Of a DNA stretch of 64,000 nucleotides, positions 1 through 8,733 are shown piece after piece (positions within the stretch are counted from its first letter, which is position 1; each line of letters starts with the position of its first letter). The position numbers were made by a program, and so were the translations under genes. The notes below the pieces were generated by a model. It had not been told where the DNA came from, did no database searches, and saw only the letters and a program-made list of their open reading frames with translations. Source of the DNA: Arthrobacter pullicola (GTDB lineage: Bacteria; Actinomycetota; Actinomycetes; Actinomycetales; Micrococcaceae); the NCBI RefSeq assembly GCF_014836875.1, contig NZ_JACSQC010000002.1, positions 264,834 to 328,833 of the forward strand, written 5' to 3'.

Positions 1-636
1 GCCACCGACACCGCCCCCGCGGCATCGCCGTCGCCATCCGCCTCCAGCTCCGGTTCCGGCAAAGCCAAGCCCTCCAAATCATCCTCTGCCTCCGCTTCTC
101 CCGTGGAAGGTGGTGCGGAGACCCAGGAAGATGCGGAGGCCGTGGTCCAGTCCCCGCAGCCTGCACCGGAACCGGAATTTGATGCAGCGCAGGAACAGTT
201 CCTCCAGGACAAGGTCCCGGAGGGCAACGATCCCAACGCCATTCTCCAGGTGGGTCAGGAGCACTGCGACCAGCTGACCAGTGCCAACGCCCTGGACGGT
301 GAGGCCGTGCTCAGCGAGCTGATCATGAAGCCCTCAAAAGACACGTCCGACGCGATCGTGTCCCTCTGCCCGGGTCTGCTTCCCGTCCTGGAAGCTGCCG
401 CTCTCGGGTTCCCGGACGGCGTTTTCGCCGTCGGTGAAGCTGCACCGTGGGCTGAGGAACCCTCCGTTGCGCCCGGCACCTACCGTGCCTACGGCATGTC
501 GACGGAATGCGGCATCTCCGTATACGCGGGCAGCGGGGACCTCATCGGATCCTTCGACGGAACCCAACCTGTAACTGTCGGCGCGGATGCCGCCCGCGTG
601 GAATCGACCCAGTGCTATTCGTGGTCCCGCGCATGA
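1..636 (+). CDS. Hypothetical secreted or surface protein, C-terminal part
   Basis: The reading frame is open from the first base, so the true start lies upstream of the window; 211 residues are visible. The first ~50 visible residues are a Ser/Ala/Pro/Lys-rich low-complexity linker. A central segment (FLQDKVPEGNDPNAILQVGQ) resembles the DUF732-type helical module of actinobacterial exported proteins, but I am not certain. The last ~50 residues contain PGTYRAYGMSTECG and a second Cys near the end, which could form a disulphide outside the cytoplasm. It stops 59 nt before the chain-length kinase and could be in the same transcription unit. Function unknown; no catalytic motif seen. Confidence 0.7.
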   Translation, partial: ATDTAPAASPSPSASSSGSGKAKPSKSSSASASPVEGGAETQEDAEAVVQSPQPAPEPEFDAAQEQFLQDKVPEGNDPNAILQVGQEHCDQLTSANALDGEAVLSELIMKPSKDTSDAIVSLCPGLLPVLEAAALGFPDGVFAVGEAAPWAEEPSVAPGTYRAYGMSTECGISVYAGSGDLIGSFDGTQPVTVGADAARVESTQCYSWSRA

Positions 637-695
637 TTTTCCGGTCTCAGAACTGTCTTGCTTTATAAATGCCTATCCTAGGGAAGGGGTAACCA

Positions 696-2171
696 ATGGA
701 TATGCGCGAACAAATACTCATACTTCGCCGAAATTGGATGCTCATAGTCTCATTTGCACTCATCGGCATAATTATTGCCGCGGGGGCATCAGTCCTGATG
801 CCAAAAACCTATACCGCCACCAGCAGTCTCTTTGTTTCCACCCAGAATGTCGAAACCTCCGCTGAACTCCAGCAGGGCAGTGTGTTCGCGCTTGCACGTG
901 TCCAGTCCTATGTGGGTCTGGCCCGCAAACCCCAGGTCCTGGACCCGGTGATCGCAGATCTGGATCTGGACATGTCGGCCCAGGAGCTGGCGAAGAGCGT
1001 CCAGGCGTCCACCTCCCGCAACACCGTCCTCATCGACATCACCGCCACGGACTCCTCGCCCGAGATGGCAGCGGACATCGCCAACGGGGTGTCCGCCAGC
1101 CTGATCGCCTCGGTCGCGGATCTTGAGCGGCCCACCAACGGACTGCCGTCGCCGGTGCGCCTGACATCGGTGGACGCAGCTCAGCCGCCGTCCGGCGCCT
1201 CCAGCCCCAACACTGTGCTCAATCTGATACTCGGTTTCCTGTACGGGCTGGTCGCTGGACTGATCGTGGCCGTGCTGCGGCATGTCCTGGACCGGCATGT
1301 CCGCAGCGAGGCGGACCTGCGCCGGTCCACGAGCCTGCCGCTGCTGGGTGGAATCACCGAGACGCAGGTTCCGCGGAATTCCCCCGCCCCTGCCGTACTG
1401 TCCGGCTCCGGCACGGACTCCTTCCGCCGGCTGCGGACCAACCTTGAGTTCGCTGCCCTCGGCCGGCAGATGCGGTCATTGGTCATCACCTCCTCGCAGC
1501 CGGGCGAAGGCAAGAGCACGGTGGCGCTCAATCTGGCGTTGAGCATCGCCCACAGCGGCCAGAAAGTCATGCTGGTCGACGCCGACCTGCGGCTGCCGTC
1601 GGTTGCCGATGCCACCGGCCTGGAGGGCAGCGTGGGGCTGACCACCGTCCTGATCGGGCGCCTCACGTTAGCGGAAGCAACCCAGCACTGGGGATCGGCC
1701 GGACTATCGGTCCTGACCTCGGGGCCGCTGCCGCCGAATCCCACCGAATTGCTGGGGTCCCGGGCCATGGAGGAACTGGTCCAGAAACTCGAATCCGACT
1801 ACGACGTTATTATTTTCGATGCTCCGCCGGTCCTCCCGGTTGCCGACGCCGCCATCCTGACCCGCCATGCGGACAGTGTGCTGCTCGTGGTCGGTGCCAC
1901 ACACGTCAGCCAGCACAACCTGTCCAAATCCGTGGAGCAGCTGACCCTGGCAAAGGCGAACGTGGTGGGTGTTGTGCTCAACCGGATTCCGCGCAGCGGC
2001 CCTGACGCCAACACTGCCTACCGGTCCGAATACGGGACACCTTCACTGCACGCCATGGACAACGACGGCGCTCCGGCCTCACCGGTGGCCGAAGCCGAAG
2101 CTGCGATCCTCCGGGAGAGCCGGCGCGGCCAGGCCCCGGAGCATGCAGGCCGCGGAGGAAGCGCTGTATAG
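696..2171 (+). CDS. Polysaccharide co-polymerase / BY-type tyrosine autokinase (Wzz-Wzc fusion)
   Basis: A 491-residue protein joining a Wzz-type membrane domain to a cytoplasmic bacterial tyrosine kinase; such proteins set polysaccharide chain length and export. Membrane segments lie near residues 14-36 and 176-198 with an extracytoplasmic loop between. Kinase motifs are Walker A SSQPGEGKST (266-275), Walker A' VMLVDADLR (291-299) and Walker B VIIFDAPPV (371-379). The C-terminal tail has only two nearby tyrosines (YRSEY) and not the long Tyr cluster of Wzc, as in many actinobacterial members. The ATG follows an AAGGGG ribosome site. It converges on the exopolysaccharide operon and is the locus's obvious length regulator. 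No cognate low-molecular-weight phosphatase is seen in the window. Confidence 0.92.
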   Translation: MDMREQILILRRNWMLIVSFALIGIIIAAGASVLMPKTYTATSSLFVSTQNVETSAELQQGSVFALARVQSYVGLARKPQVLDPVIADLDLDMSAQELAKSVQASTSRNTVLIDITATDSSPEMAADIANGVSASLIASVADLERPTNGLPSPVRLTSVDAAQPPSGASSPNTVLNLILGFLYGLVAGLIVAVLRHVLDRHVRSEADLRRSTSLPLLGGITETQVPRNSPAPAVLSGSGTDSFRRLRTNLEFAALGRQMRSLVITSSQPGEGKSTVALNLALSIAHSGQKVMLVDADLRLPSVADATGLEGSVGLTTVLIGRLTLAEATQHWGSAGLSVLTSGPLPPNPTELLGSRAMEELVQKLESDYDVIIFDAPPVLPVADAAILTRHADSVLLVVGATHVSQHNLSKSVEQLTLAKANVVGVVLNRIPRSGPDANTAYRSEYGTPSLHAMDNDGAPASPVAEAEAAILRESRRGQAPEHAGRGGSAV

Positions 2172-2203
2172 AGCTGGTTTTCCCGGCCAGCCCTCAGGCC
2201 GGC

Positions 2204-2242
2204 AGGAACGCCCCCGGGAGAAGTTCTCCCGGGGGCGTTCCT
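2204..2242. terminator. Bidirectional intrinsic terminator between convergent genes
   Basis: A perfect 19-bp inverted repeat (AGGAACGCCCCCGGGAGAA and its complement) with a one-base centre sits between the converging kinase gene and the flippase gene. Tracts following the stem are short on both strands, so efficiency is uncertain, but position and symmetry fit a shared terminator. Confidence 0.8.
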
Positions 2243-2303
2243 TTGCGCTGCGCTCCGGACCGAAGCAAACCATCCTGCGGGAGTTCCATCGGGTCGCCCC
2301 CAG

Positions 2304-3536
2304 TCAGTCGGCGTGTTCCAGTGCCTTGTCCCGGATGCTGCGGCTGCGCCGGTTCAACATCACGGCCGCGGCACCGCAGAGTGCTGCCACGGCAACCGCG
2401 GCGGTGAAGCCCCAGGCCGAGGCCTGAGCGGAACCAGGGACAGCAAAGGCCAGGGGCAGGATCAGGGTGAGCGCGGCGAGGACGCCACGCATCAGGGTGG
2501 AGAGCTGGTTGGACTCGGTCGCCCGGAAATACGCGAGAAGAATGGTGTACGGCACCATCGCCAAATACTGGACGGCATACGGCCAGCGCAGGTCCTGCGC
2601 GTTCTGCCAGGTCTCCCCCAGTACAAATTCCCCCGCTGCGGCGGGGAGCAGCAGCACGGCAGCACCCCAGCCGACACCCAGAACCAGGACAACCGCCAAC
2701 GCTTCGACCAGCCGTGCCCGGAAAGTTGCGGTGCCGCGGCTGCGGACCAGCTCCGGTATCACCGCCGTCTTCAGCGCACCGAACACCGTGTTCAACGGCG
2801 AGAACAGCAGCTGTGCGGCCCGAAGCGCGCCAACGCCTGCCGCCCCCAGCGGAACAGCCAGGAGATACAGCACAGCGAAGGACGACGCGTTGAGCGCGGC
2901 GAACTCCCCCGCATAGCGGAAGGCGAAACTGCGGTTGAGCCACAACCATCTGGTTCCGGCAGGAACAGCCGGAACGCACCGGGCCAGCAGCAGTCCCAGC
3001 AGCAGAGCGACCGCAGCGCCGATGCCCCACCACACCAGGACCGCCGCCAAACCGGCGCCGGCCTGGGCGGCCGACAGCATCGCCGCGATGGAGATGACCG
3101 CCCACGCGCCGTCGATTGCCAGCGCCCGTGTGGGGGTGCCCTCGCAGATGAACAGGTAGCGGAGACTGTCCTGCAGCAGCACCACGGGAGCAGCTGCGGC
3201 CATTACCAGCCACAGGCCTGCGTTTTCCTCTCCGGCGGCAGCCGCCCCCGCTAGAAGAAGCAGCACCGTAGGAACTGCTGTCAGCGCCGTCGCACCCAGG
3301 CTCGCGGCGGCGATTTCACGGGTAAGCTGCCCGGTCCGTGAGTACCTGACCAGCAGCGTCTCCCCCACCAATGCGCGCTGCCCGCCAAGGAACAGCAAAA
3401 GACCGGCGTAGGCAAGGGAGAACTGGCCGAACTGTTGGACACCGGCAACGTTTGCCGCGATTGCCACGGCCACGAAGTTGGAGAGGCTGGAAACTCCCTG
3501 GTCCGCGAAAGTGACTACGCGCCGCAGTCTGCCCAT
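2304..3536 (-). CDS. Wzx-like oligosaccharide flippase (MVF/PST superfamily membrane protein)
   Basis: A 410-residue polytopic protein with about 12 predicted hydrophobic segments and the N-terminal pattern of the polysaccharide transporter family (two short helices, then FGQFSLAYAGLLLFLGGQRAL). The family moves undecaprenyl-linked repeat units to the outer leaflet. It is the last gene of the minus-strand exopolysaccharide operon; its ATG directly follows the stop codon of the CDP-alcohol phosphotransferase gene (TGAATG), so translation is probably coupled. Length is near the lower end of the family (400-480 aa). Exact substrate cannot be read from sequence. Confidence 0.85.
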   Translation of the reverse strand: MGRLRRVVTFADQGVSSLSNFVAVAIAANVAGVQQFGQFSLAYAGLLLFLGGQRALVGETLLVRYSRTGQLTREIAAASLGATALTAVPTVLLLLAGAAAAGEENAGLWLVMAAAAPVVLLQDSLRYLFICEGTPTRALAIDGAWAVISIAAMLSAAQAGAGLAAVLVWWGIGAAVALLLGLLLARCVPAVPAGTRWLWLNRSFAFRYAGEFAALNASSFAVLYLLAVPLGAAGVGALRAAQLLFSPLNTVFGALKTAVIPELVRSRGTATFRARLVEALAVVLVLGVGWGAAVLLLPAAAGEFVLGETWQNAQDLRWPYAVQYLAMVPYTILLAYFRATESNQLSTLMRGVLAALTLILPLAFAVPGSAQASAWGFTAAVAVAALCGAAAVMLNRRSRSIRDKALEHAD

Positions 3537-4355
3537 TCAGCCCAGCCTCAGCAGCTCGGACCGCCATTTGGGGAGGAATGCGGCGCACATCAACACGTGG
3601 GCTGCAGCCAGCACAGCGTAGGCAATCAGGAAAACGCCCGGCCACGGCAGCAGCAGGAAAGCCAGGCAGGTCATCCCGTAGTCCACCGGGAGCGTGATCA
3701 CTGAACGGCGCATCAGGCGGCGGCGCTCGGCAGATCCGGCCGGGGCAGCGAAACCAGGGTTGGCCGGTCCTGCGGAATCAGGTTTTACCCCAGTACCCGC
3801 GGACCCACCCGCTCCGCGCGTTGCGTTCCGCCGAAGCTGGTCCAGGAGCACACCGCCAAAGAAGATGGTGGAACTGGCCAGCAGGAAGGCTCCCGTGCAG
3901 GCGGCCAGCAGCAGCGCCGGGTGGTCCGTGTTCCGGAGCAGGAAGCAGAACGCTGCCACGTGCATGACGGCGATCCGGCCGTTGTCCAGAATGTGGTCCA
4001 GCCATTCCCCATAGGCTGAGCTGCGTCCCTGCAGCCGGGCCAGCTGGCCGTCCGCGGAATCCAGCACATAGCCCAGCGCCAGCAGCACTCCGGCCAGGGC
4101 CGAGGTGAGGTTGGCGGTGGCGCTGAACGCCAGCCACAGCAGGGAGCCGTAAGTCAGGGCCGCCCCGGCAAAGGTAACGTGATTGGGCCGGATCCGTGTG
4201 TTCCGCAGCGCCGCGGCCACCACCCGTCCGGCTGGGCGGTTGACCCAGAGCAGGTAAAGCGGCACTCCCCTGCGGGTCTTCTGTGCCTGCTTCAGCCGGT
4301 TGAACGACTCGCGGAAGCCAGGCTTCGCGGCCGGCTGGGGAAGGGTCCGGCTCAT
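3537..4355 (-). CDS. CDP-alcohol phosphatidyltransferase family protein
   Basis: A 272-residue membrane enzyme carrying the full CDP-OH-P signature D-x2-DG-x2-AR-x8-G-x3-D-x3-D at residues 99-124 (D99, D102, G103, A106, R107, G116, D120, D124). The family transfers a phospho-alcohol group from a CDP-activated donor to an alcohol acceptor. The chosen ATG overlaps the polymerase stop as ATGA and has an AAGGAG site; a longer upstream frame is only a shadow of the polymerase gene. A CDP-alcohol enzyme inside a Wzx/Wzy operon is unusual: it may decorate the glycan with a phospho-alcohol or make a special lipid carrier. A Gly/Ala/Pro linker near residues 175-205 interrupts the membrane region. Confidence 0.9.
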   Translation of the reverse strand: MSRTLPQPAAKPGFRESFNRLKQAQKTRRGVPLYLLWVNRPAGRVVAAALRNTRIRPNHVTFAGAALTYGSLLWLAFSATANLTSALAGVLLALGYVLDSADGQLARLQGRSSAYGEWLDHILDNGRIAVMHVAAFCFLLRNTDHPALLLAACTGAFLLASSTIFFGGVLLDQLRRNATRGAGGSAGTGVKPDSAGPANPGFAAPAGSAERRRLMRRSVITLPVDYGMTCLAFLLLPWPGVFLIAYAVLAAAHVLMCAAFLPKWRSELLRLG

Positions 4356-5797
4356 GTTTTTGCTCCTTCTTTGCGGTCGGCCACGGCAGTGAGGATCAGG
4401 ATGGACAACGCCAGGATCATCAGCCGGCCCATGGACTGCAGCAACGATCCGCGCAGCAGAATGAACAGGTACCCGGCGAAGATGGAGATGCCCAGGTATC
4501 CCACGGAGCCGCGGCTGAGGATATCCGTCCGGAAGCCGGCATCCAGCCGCCGGGCCAGGAAGCCGAGCCCGGCAAATGCCGCAATCAGCCCGATCAGCCC
4601 AAAGTTGATCCAGGCCTCCGCCCACAGCGGCGCCGAGAGGTTGAGGTTGGCGCTGTTCATCCACATGCCAACTTCCACCCCGGTGTCATACGGCTTGTCC
4701 GCCCACATCACCCGCGGCACCCAGAAGAACATCGCACCTAATGCCTGGTATCCCCAGGACAAACCCTGTTCCTGGGTGTAACCGAGAGTGTTAGCCAACA
4801 TCGTGAACTGGTCATAGTCCTTGGTGGCGATGGTGGTCCACACGGAGTCGAACTGGACGGCTGTGCCGGTTCCGGCGGCCCGCCGTGTCACATCGGAAAG
4901 CGGGAAGACCAGGATGGACGCCAGCACCCCGCCCGCGAGCATCAGGTTGAAGATCCCTTTGCGTCCCCGGATCAGCGGCAGCAGCAGGCCGAACAGCACT
5001 GCCAGGGTCCAGTACCGCGAATTGGAGATCGGATTGTTGACGACGGCGTTGATCACCGCCAGCGCAACCATCAGTGCGGTGTCCACCAGCCCGAGCCGCC
5101 GCTGCCGGTTCCGCCACACATGGATGTAGAAGATAAGCGCAATCAGGCAGGCCACAGAACCGGCGGCGGAAATGATGGCCCGCAGCGCCTGGCCGCTGTC
5201 CGGATTAATGGCGTCCAGGGCCTCGCTGGTTTCCTCCCTGCTGAGGAAGAAGACAGCCAGTCCGCCAACCTGCACGATGTACACGAGGGCTGCCCCAATT
5301 GCACCCACGGAAAAGAAGCGCAGTGTCTGCACGCTTCGAAGTCTCCGGAACCGGGGCCGGACTGCCTGTCCGCTGCGGTGCCGCACGTGGTAGGCGGCGT
5401 CAAAGCACATGCACCCCAGCAGGGTGAGGAAACTGGCCAGCGTCAGCAGCCCGTCATCCACCTGGATGCCCAGGGCAGTGGAGCGTCCCGTGGTCAGCTG
5501 GGCCAGTGGTGCCAGACCCATGCCGGTGTAGACGAAGATCCAGAACACTCCAGCTACCGGGCGGATGTCAGCATTCCAGAGCAGCACCGCGATCTTGACC
5601 GCCGCATATAGGGCCACCGAATACCGGATGAGGAAATCCGTGTCGGTGTATGCCACGGCTGCTGCCCCGCGCGCCAGAAGCGGCAGTACAACGGCGAAGA
5701 TCAGGAAGGCGGCGAGCGCCACCGCCGATTGCAGGCCGCGTCTCGGTTCCTGCACCACCGGCCCCGGGTAGCTGAGCGTTTCCAGCGTGTTTTTCAT
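4352..5797 (-). CDS. Wzy-like exopolysaccharide repeat-unit polymerase
   Basis: A 481-residue integral membrane protein with 10-12 hydrophobic segments and a large periplasm-facing loop in the C-terminal half (around FDSVWTTIATKDYDQFTMLANTLG), the architecture of O-antigen/oligosaccharide repeat-unit polymerases. These enzymes are poorly conserved, so the call rests on topology plus its place between a glycosyltransferase and a flippase. It overlaps the upstream glycosyltransferase gene (ATGA at 5794-5797) and the downstream CDP-alcohol enzyme (ATGA at 4352-4355). The operon has no other candidate for the polymerase step. Confidence 0.75.
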   Translation of the reverse strand: MKNTLETLSYPGPVVQEPRRGLQSAVALAAFLIFAVVLPLLARGAAAVAYTDTDFLIRYSVALYAAVKIAVLLWNADIRPVAGVFWIFVYTGMGLAPLAQLTTGRSTALGIQVDDGLLTLASFLTLLGCMCFDAAYHVRHRSGQAVRPRFRRLRSVQTLRFFSVGAIGAALVYIVQVGGLAVFFLSREETSEALDAINPDSGQALRAIISAAGSVACLIALIFYIHVWRNRQRRLGLVDTALMVALAVINAVVNNPISNSRYWTLAVLFGLLLPLIRGRKGIFNLMLAGGVLASILVFPLSDVTRRAAGTGTAVQFDSVWTTIATKDYDQFTMLANTLGYTQEQGLSWGYQALGAMFFWVPRVMWADKPYDTGVEVGMWMNSANLNLSAPLWAEAWINFGLIGLIAAFAGLGFLARRLDAGFRTDILSRGSVGYLGISIFAGYLFILLRGSLLQSMGRLMILALSILILTAVADRKEGAKT

Positions 5798-6990
5798 CGG
5801 GTTCCTTCCTTCCTCCGCCTGGCCCCCGGGCCTTGCTTGGAGCTGCTGGCCAGCCGGTACCGGGAGAGGAGGTCCTGGGCCAGTATGTCCGCCGACCAGA
5901 TGGCGCGGTGCAGATTCAGGGCCCTGGCGCTGAGCCCGTTCCGGGCTTGGGCGTCTGCGCCCAGTTTGCGCATGGCTTCGGCCAGTGCAGCGGCGGTGGG
6001 TTCACTCAGGACGGCTGCCCCGGCCTGCTCCAGATCCGGTGCCAGGCCGCACTCCGTGCTGACAATCAGCGGCACTCCCAGGGCAGCTGCCTCGATCACG
6101 GCCATGGGATAGGGCTCGTTGAGCGATGGCAGCACAAAGGCCGTGCACTGCCCCATTGCCGCCTGCACATCCTTCGGCCCGAGCTCTCCGGTCAATTCAA
6201 AGCGCTCCGCGTGCCCGGAGCCGGCAATCAGCGCCCGCACCTTCTCGGCCTCGCCCTGGTCCGGACCCGCAAGGATAAAGCGGGCGTCCAGTCCGGCGTC
6301 GAGCGCTTCAATAGCCGCCTGCACAAACACGGCAGGCTGCTTGCGGGCGGCGAGCCGCGCGGCGAACAGGAAGACCTGCTGCTCCGGATCCGACCACCGC
6401 AGAACGGGATCGGGCACCGCGTTCACCACGCGGCGCATCCGGCTGGGCCGGACTCCCAGCTGCTGCAGGTCCTGCTCTTCCTGCGCTGTCAGTGTCAGCC
6501 ACAGGGCGGGGATCCGAACCATGTGCCGCGTGATGATCCGGTCAAAGACCCGGACCGGCGCAGCGACGGACGGCACCAGCATCCCGTGGGTCTGGGCCAC
6601 CACCGGGACCCCGGTGCGGCGCAGCAGCAGTGTTGCGGCCGTGGTGATGAAGTCACGGCAGAGGTGCACATGCACGACGTCGGCGGTGCGGCCGTGCGCA
6701 GCCGCATACCGCGGCAGGGCCAGGCTCACCAGGCCCCGCAGCTTCGCTCCCGGGAAAGGCCGGTGAACCCGGAAGTACCGCACTCCGTGCGGGGAGGTTC
6801 CCGCTTTCACGGGGGGAGGCGCGCCGAGCCAGCCGCCCACAAGTTCGACGGCGGCACCGGCGGCGGCCAGGGCCGCGCTCTGCATCCTGGCCACCGCCCA
6901 CACTCCCCCGGCGGCCGCACCGGGCCCGGCCAGGCCCCCGACCTGCAGCACCCGCAGCGGACGCGGTTCCGGTGCTTGGCCGTCAGCCAT
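5794..6990 (-). CDS. Group 1 (GT4-type) glycosyltransferase
   Basis: A 398-residue GT-B enzyme that probably adds one sugar to the lipid-linked repeat unit. The N-terminal LQVGGLAGPGAAAGGVWAV loop is the glycine-rich acceptor/donor loop of GT4 enzymes, and the C-terminal half carries the E-x7-E nucleotide-sugar motif (EPYPMAVIEAAALGVP). The start chosen is the ATG at 6988-6990, which overlaps the end of the family 2 glycosyltransferase gene by 8 nt; a longer upstream frame overlaps that gene and lacks support. The C-terminus ends in a basic Arg/Lys-rich tail that may touch the membrane. Sugar specificity unknown. Confidence 0.88.
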   Translation of the reverse strand: MADGQAPEPRPLRVLQVGGLAGPGAAAGGVWAVARMQSAALAAAGAAVELVGGWLGAPPPVKAGTSPHGVRYFRVHRPFPGAKLRGLVSLALPRYAAAHGRTADVVHVHLCRDFITTAATLLLRRTGVPVVAQTHGMLVPSVAAPVRVFDRIITRHMVRIPALWLTLTAQEEQDLQQLGVRPSRMRRVVNAVPDPVLRWSDPEQQVFLFAARLAARKQPAVFVQAAIEALDAGLDARFILAGPDQGEAEKVRALIAGSGHAERFELTGELGPKDVQAAMGQCTAFVLPSLNEPYPMAVIEAAALGVPLIVSTECGLAPDLEQAGAAVLSEPTAAALAEAMRKLGADAQARNGLSARALNLHRAIWSADILAQDLLSRYRLASSSKQGPGARRRKEGTR

Positions 6991-7855
6991 GGTTGTGTTC
7001 CTTCGCCGGCTCTGTACCGGGCTCCCCGCGTTCCACGCGTGCCAGCTCACGGCTTTTAAGGCCGATCTGCCAGTAATAGGTGGAAAGCGCCAGGGCGTAG
7101 TCAAAGCCGGCACGGCCATCCAGGAATCCTCTGCGCAGAAGATAGCTGTAGAGGAAGAACACCAGCGGCTTGAACGGCACGGCGTCGAACCGCCGGCCCT
7201 GCCGGCTTTTGGAGGCGCGGACGCTGTTCCGGGTTTCCGGGTGGTTGCGTAGGTACGCCTCCCAGTCGGAGTAGCGGTTGTGCCGGTCGAACCAGGTCCG
7301 TACGGGATCGGCGTCGTTATGCACCAGAAGGGCGGTGGTGCGGCCCACCGGGCCGCTGGGCCGGGGCTGGTAGTGCGCTTCCACTTCCCCCATCCCCGGC
7401 AGATGCAGCAAATCGATGTTGCAGAACGCGTTTTCGCCCCGCCGCAGGAACGATCTCTTGACCACACGGTGCCCGTGCTCGAGCCGGGTGCCGGCAAAGT
7501 AGTACGCGATCGGGAGGTCGAAAGCGACCCGCTCCTCGGCTGGATCGTCGGCAATCGAGGCCAGCTCCGTGATGAGGTCCGGCGTTGGGTACTCATCTGC
7601 GTCCAGCATCAGGAGCCAGTCATGGCGTGTTTCCACGTTCTCCAGCTGCCACTGCTTCTTCTGGGGGAAGGCTCCGTTCCAGGTGAAATTGACCACCCGG
7701 GCGCCAGCCTCCTGGGCCAGTTCAACCGTCCGGTCATTGCTATTGGAATCAACAACAATGACCTCGTCGAAATCCGCTAAGGCCGCGAGGCACTGGCTAA
7801 TTCCTTTTTCCTCGTTTCGAGTCTGAATCAAAACCGATATAGGTATTTTATTCAT
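6983..7855 (-). CDS. Family 2 glycosyltransferase (WaaE/KdtX-like)
   Basis: A 290-residue GT-A enzyme. It opens with ISVLIQTRNEEKGI, has the VDSNSNDRT motif (35-43) and the metal-binding DAD triad at residues 85-87 (LMLDADEYP). The arrangement QTRNEE...PQKKQWQ resembles beta-1,4-glucosyltransferases of the WaaE/KdtX type. It is the first gene of the second half of the minus-strand operon, after the interruption by the SGNH hydrolase gene, so it may have its own promoter in the 78-nt gap at 7856-7933. GGGGGGAA just upstream of the ATG serves as ribosome site. Confidence 0.9.
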   Translation of the reverse strand: MNKIPISVLIQTRNEEKGISQCLAALADFDEVIVVDSNSNDRTVELAQEAGARVVNFTWNGAFPQKKQWQLENVETRHDWLLMLDADEYPTPDLITELASIADDPAEERVAFDLPIAYYFAGTRLEHGHRVVKRSFLRRGENAFCNIDLLHLPGMGEVEAHYQPRPSGPVGRTTALLVHNDADPVRTWFDRHNRYSDWEAYLRNHPETRNSVRASKSRQGRRFDAVPFKPLVFFLYSYLLRRGFLDGRAGFDYALALSTYYWQIGLKSRELARVERGEPGTEPAKEHNHG

Positions 7856-7921
7856 GTACTTCCCCCCTGAAGCAGGTATCTTTTTTGTCTTGAGAATCTA
7901 GTCCGGGCGTTGTGCCTGGCT

Positions 7922-7927
7922 TAGGGT
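7922..7927 (+). promoter_or_regulatory. Leaderless -10 box (TAGGGT) of the SGNH hydrolase gene
   Basis: TAGGGT ends 6 nt before the ATG at 7934, so transcription would start at or next to the start codon. There is no usable Shine-Dalgarno spacing. Confidence 0.5.
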
Positions 7928-7933
7928 TGAGGA

Positions 7934-8722
7934 ATGCCTACCAGACACGCCAACCACCGTTCGTCCCGAATTCCAAGCCGCGGACCGCGCATTCTTGGTC
8001 TTCTGGCACTGGTCCTGGCCGCGGCGCTGCTCTCCTTCTACGCCCTGTCCCAGACCGGACCCGCCACCGGCGTGACACCGCGGAGCGCCGTCCCGGAGAC
8101 TCCGCGCTCCGCCGACACCGGGCCGGCGGCCGTTCCGCGCATCGAGATTCTCGGGGACTCCTATGTGGGCAGCTCCGACGAAGGCGGGAAGGGCCTGGCC
8201 AACTGGACCAGCCTGGTTGGCACCCGGTTCCATGAAGGAAACAAGCCCGTGGAGATCAACCCGGTGGCACAGCCCGGTTCCGGCTACCTTGCCCGCGGCG
8301 TCACCGGACTGGTGTTCAGTGAAGCTGCCGCCGAGCGCCTGAGCCCGGAAGCGGACGTGGTGCTGGTCTTCGGCAGCCGCAATGACGGCCGGCAGAGCGA
8401 CACTGCCATGTACGAGGCAGCCCGGACGCTGTACTCCGATCTCCGCGCCCTCGCTCCGAAGGCAGAGATCATTGTGATTGGCCCGGTTTGGGTGGACGCA
8501 AACGTGCCGGACTTCATCTCCGCCAACAACGAGGCGATGGCCAGGGCAGCGGCAGAAGAGAAGGTCAGCTACGTGGACGCGGTTGCCGAAGGCTGGTTCA
8601 CCGGAACGGACGGTTCCCTGATCGGCATCGACGGCGTCCACCCTACGGACGCGGGCCACGCCTACCTGGCGGAGAAGATTTATCCGCTCCTGGCCGGGAC
8701 GGTGGCGGACCTGGCCCGTTAA
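7934..8722 (+). CDS. Membrane-anchored SGNH/GDSL-type hydrolase
   Basis: A 262-residue protein with a basic N-terminus, one membrane segment (about residues 19-40) and an extracytoplasmic SGNH fold. Block I is ILGDSYVG (Ser76 is the nucleophile), block III is GSRND, and block V is DGVHPTDAGH with the Asp/His pair. SGNH hydrolases remove or transfer acyl groups, so inside an exopolysaccharide locus it may trim or install O-acetyl groups. It is the only gene in the opposite orientation inside the operon, and it converges on the acyltransferase gene with an 11-nt gap. A TAGGGT box 6 nt before ATG suggests a leaderless mRNA. Confidence 0.88.
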   Translation: MPTRHANHRSSRIPSRGPRILGLLALVLAAALLSFYALSQTGPATGVTPRSAVPETPRSADTGPAAVPRIEILGDSYVGSSDEGGKGLANWTSLVGTRFHEGNKPVEINPVAQPGSGYLARGVTGLVFSEAAAERLSPEADVVLVFGSRNDGRQSDTAMYEAARTLYSDLRALAPKAEIIVIGPVWVDANVPDFISANNEAMARAAAEEKVSYVDAVAEGWFTGTDGSLIGIDGVHPTDAGHAYLAEKIYPLLAGTVADLAR

Positions 8723-8733
8723 CGCCGCCGGGG

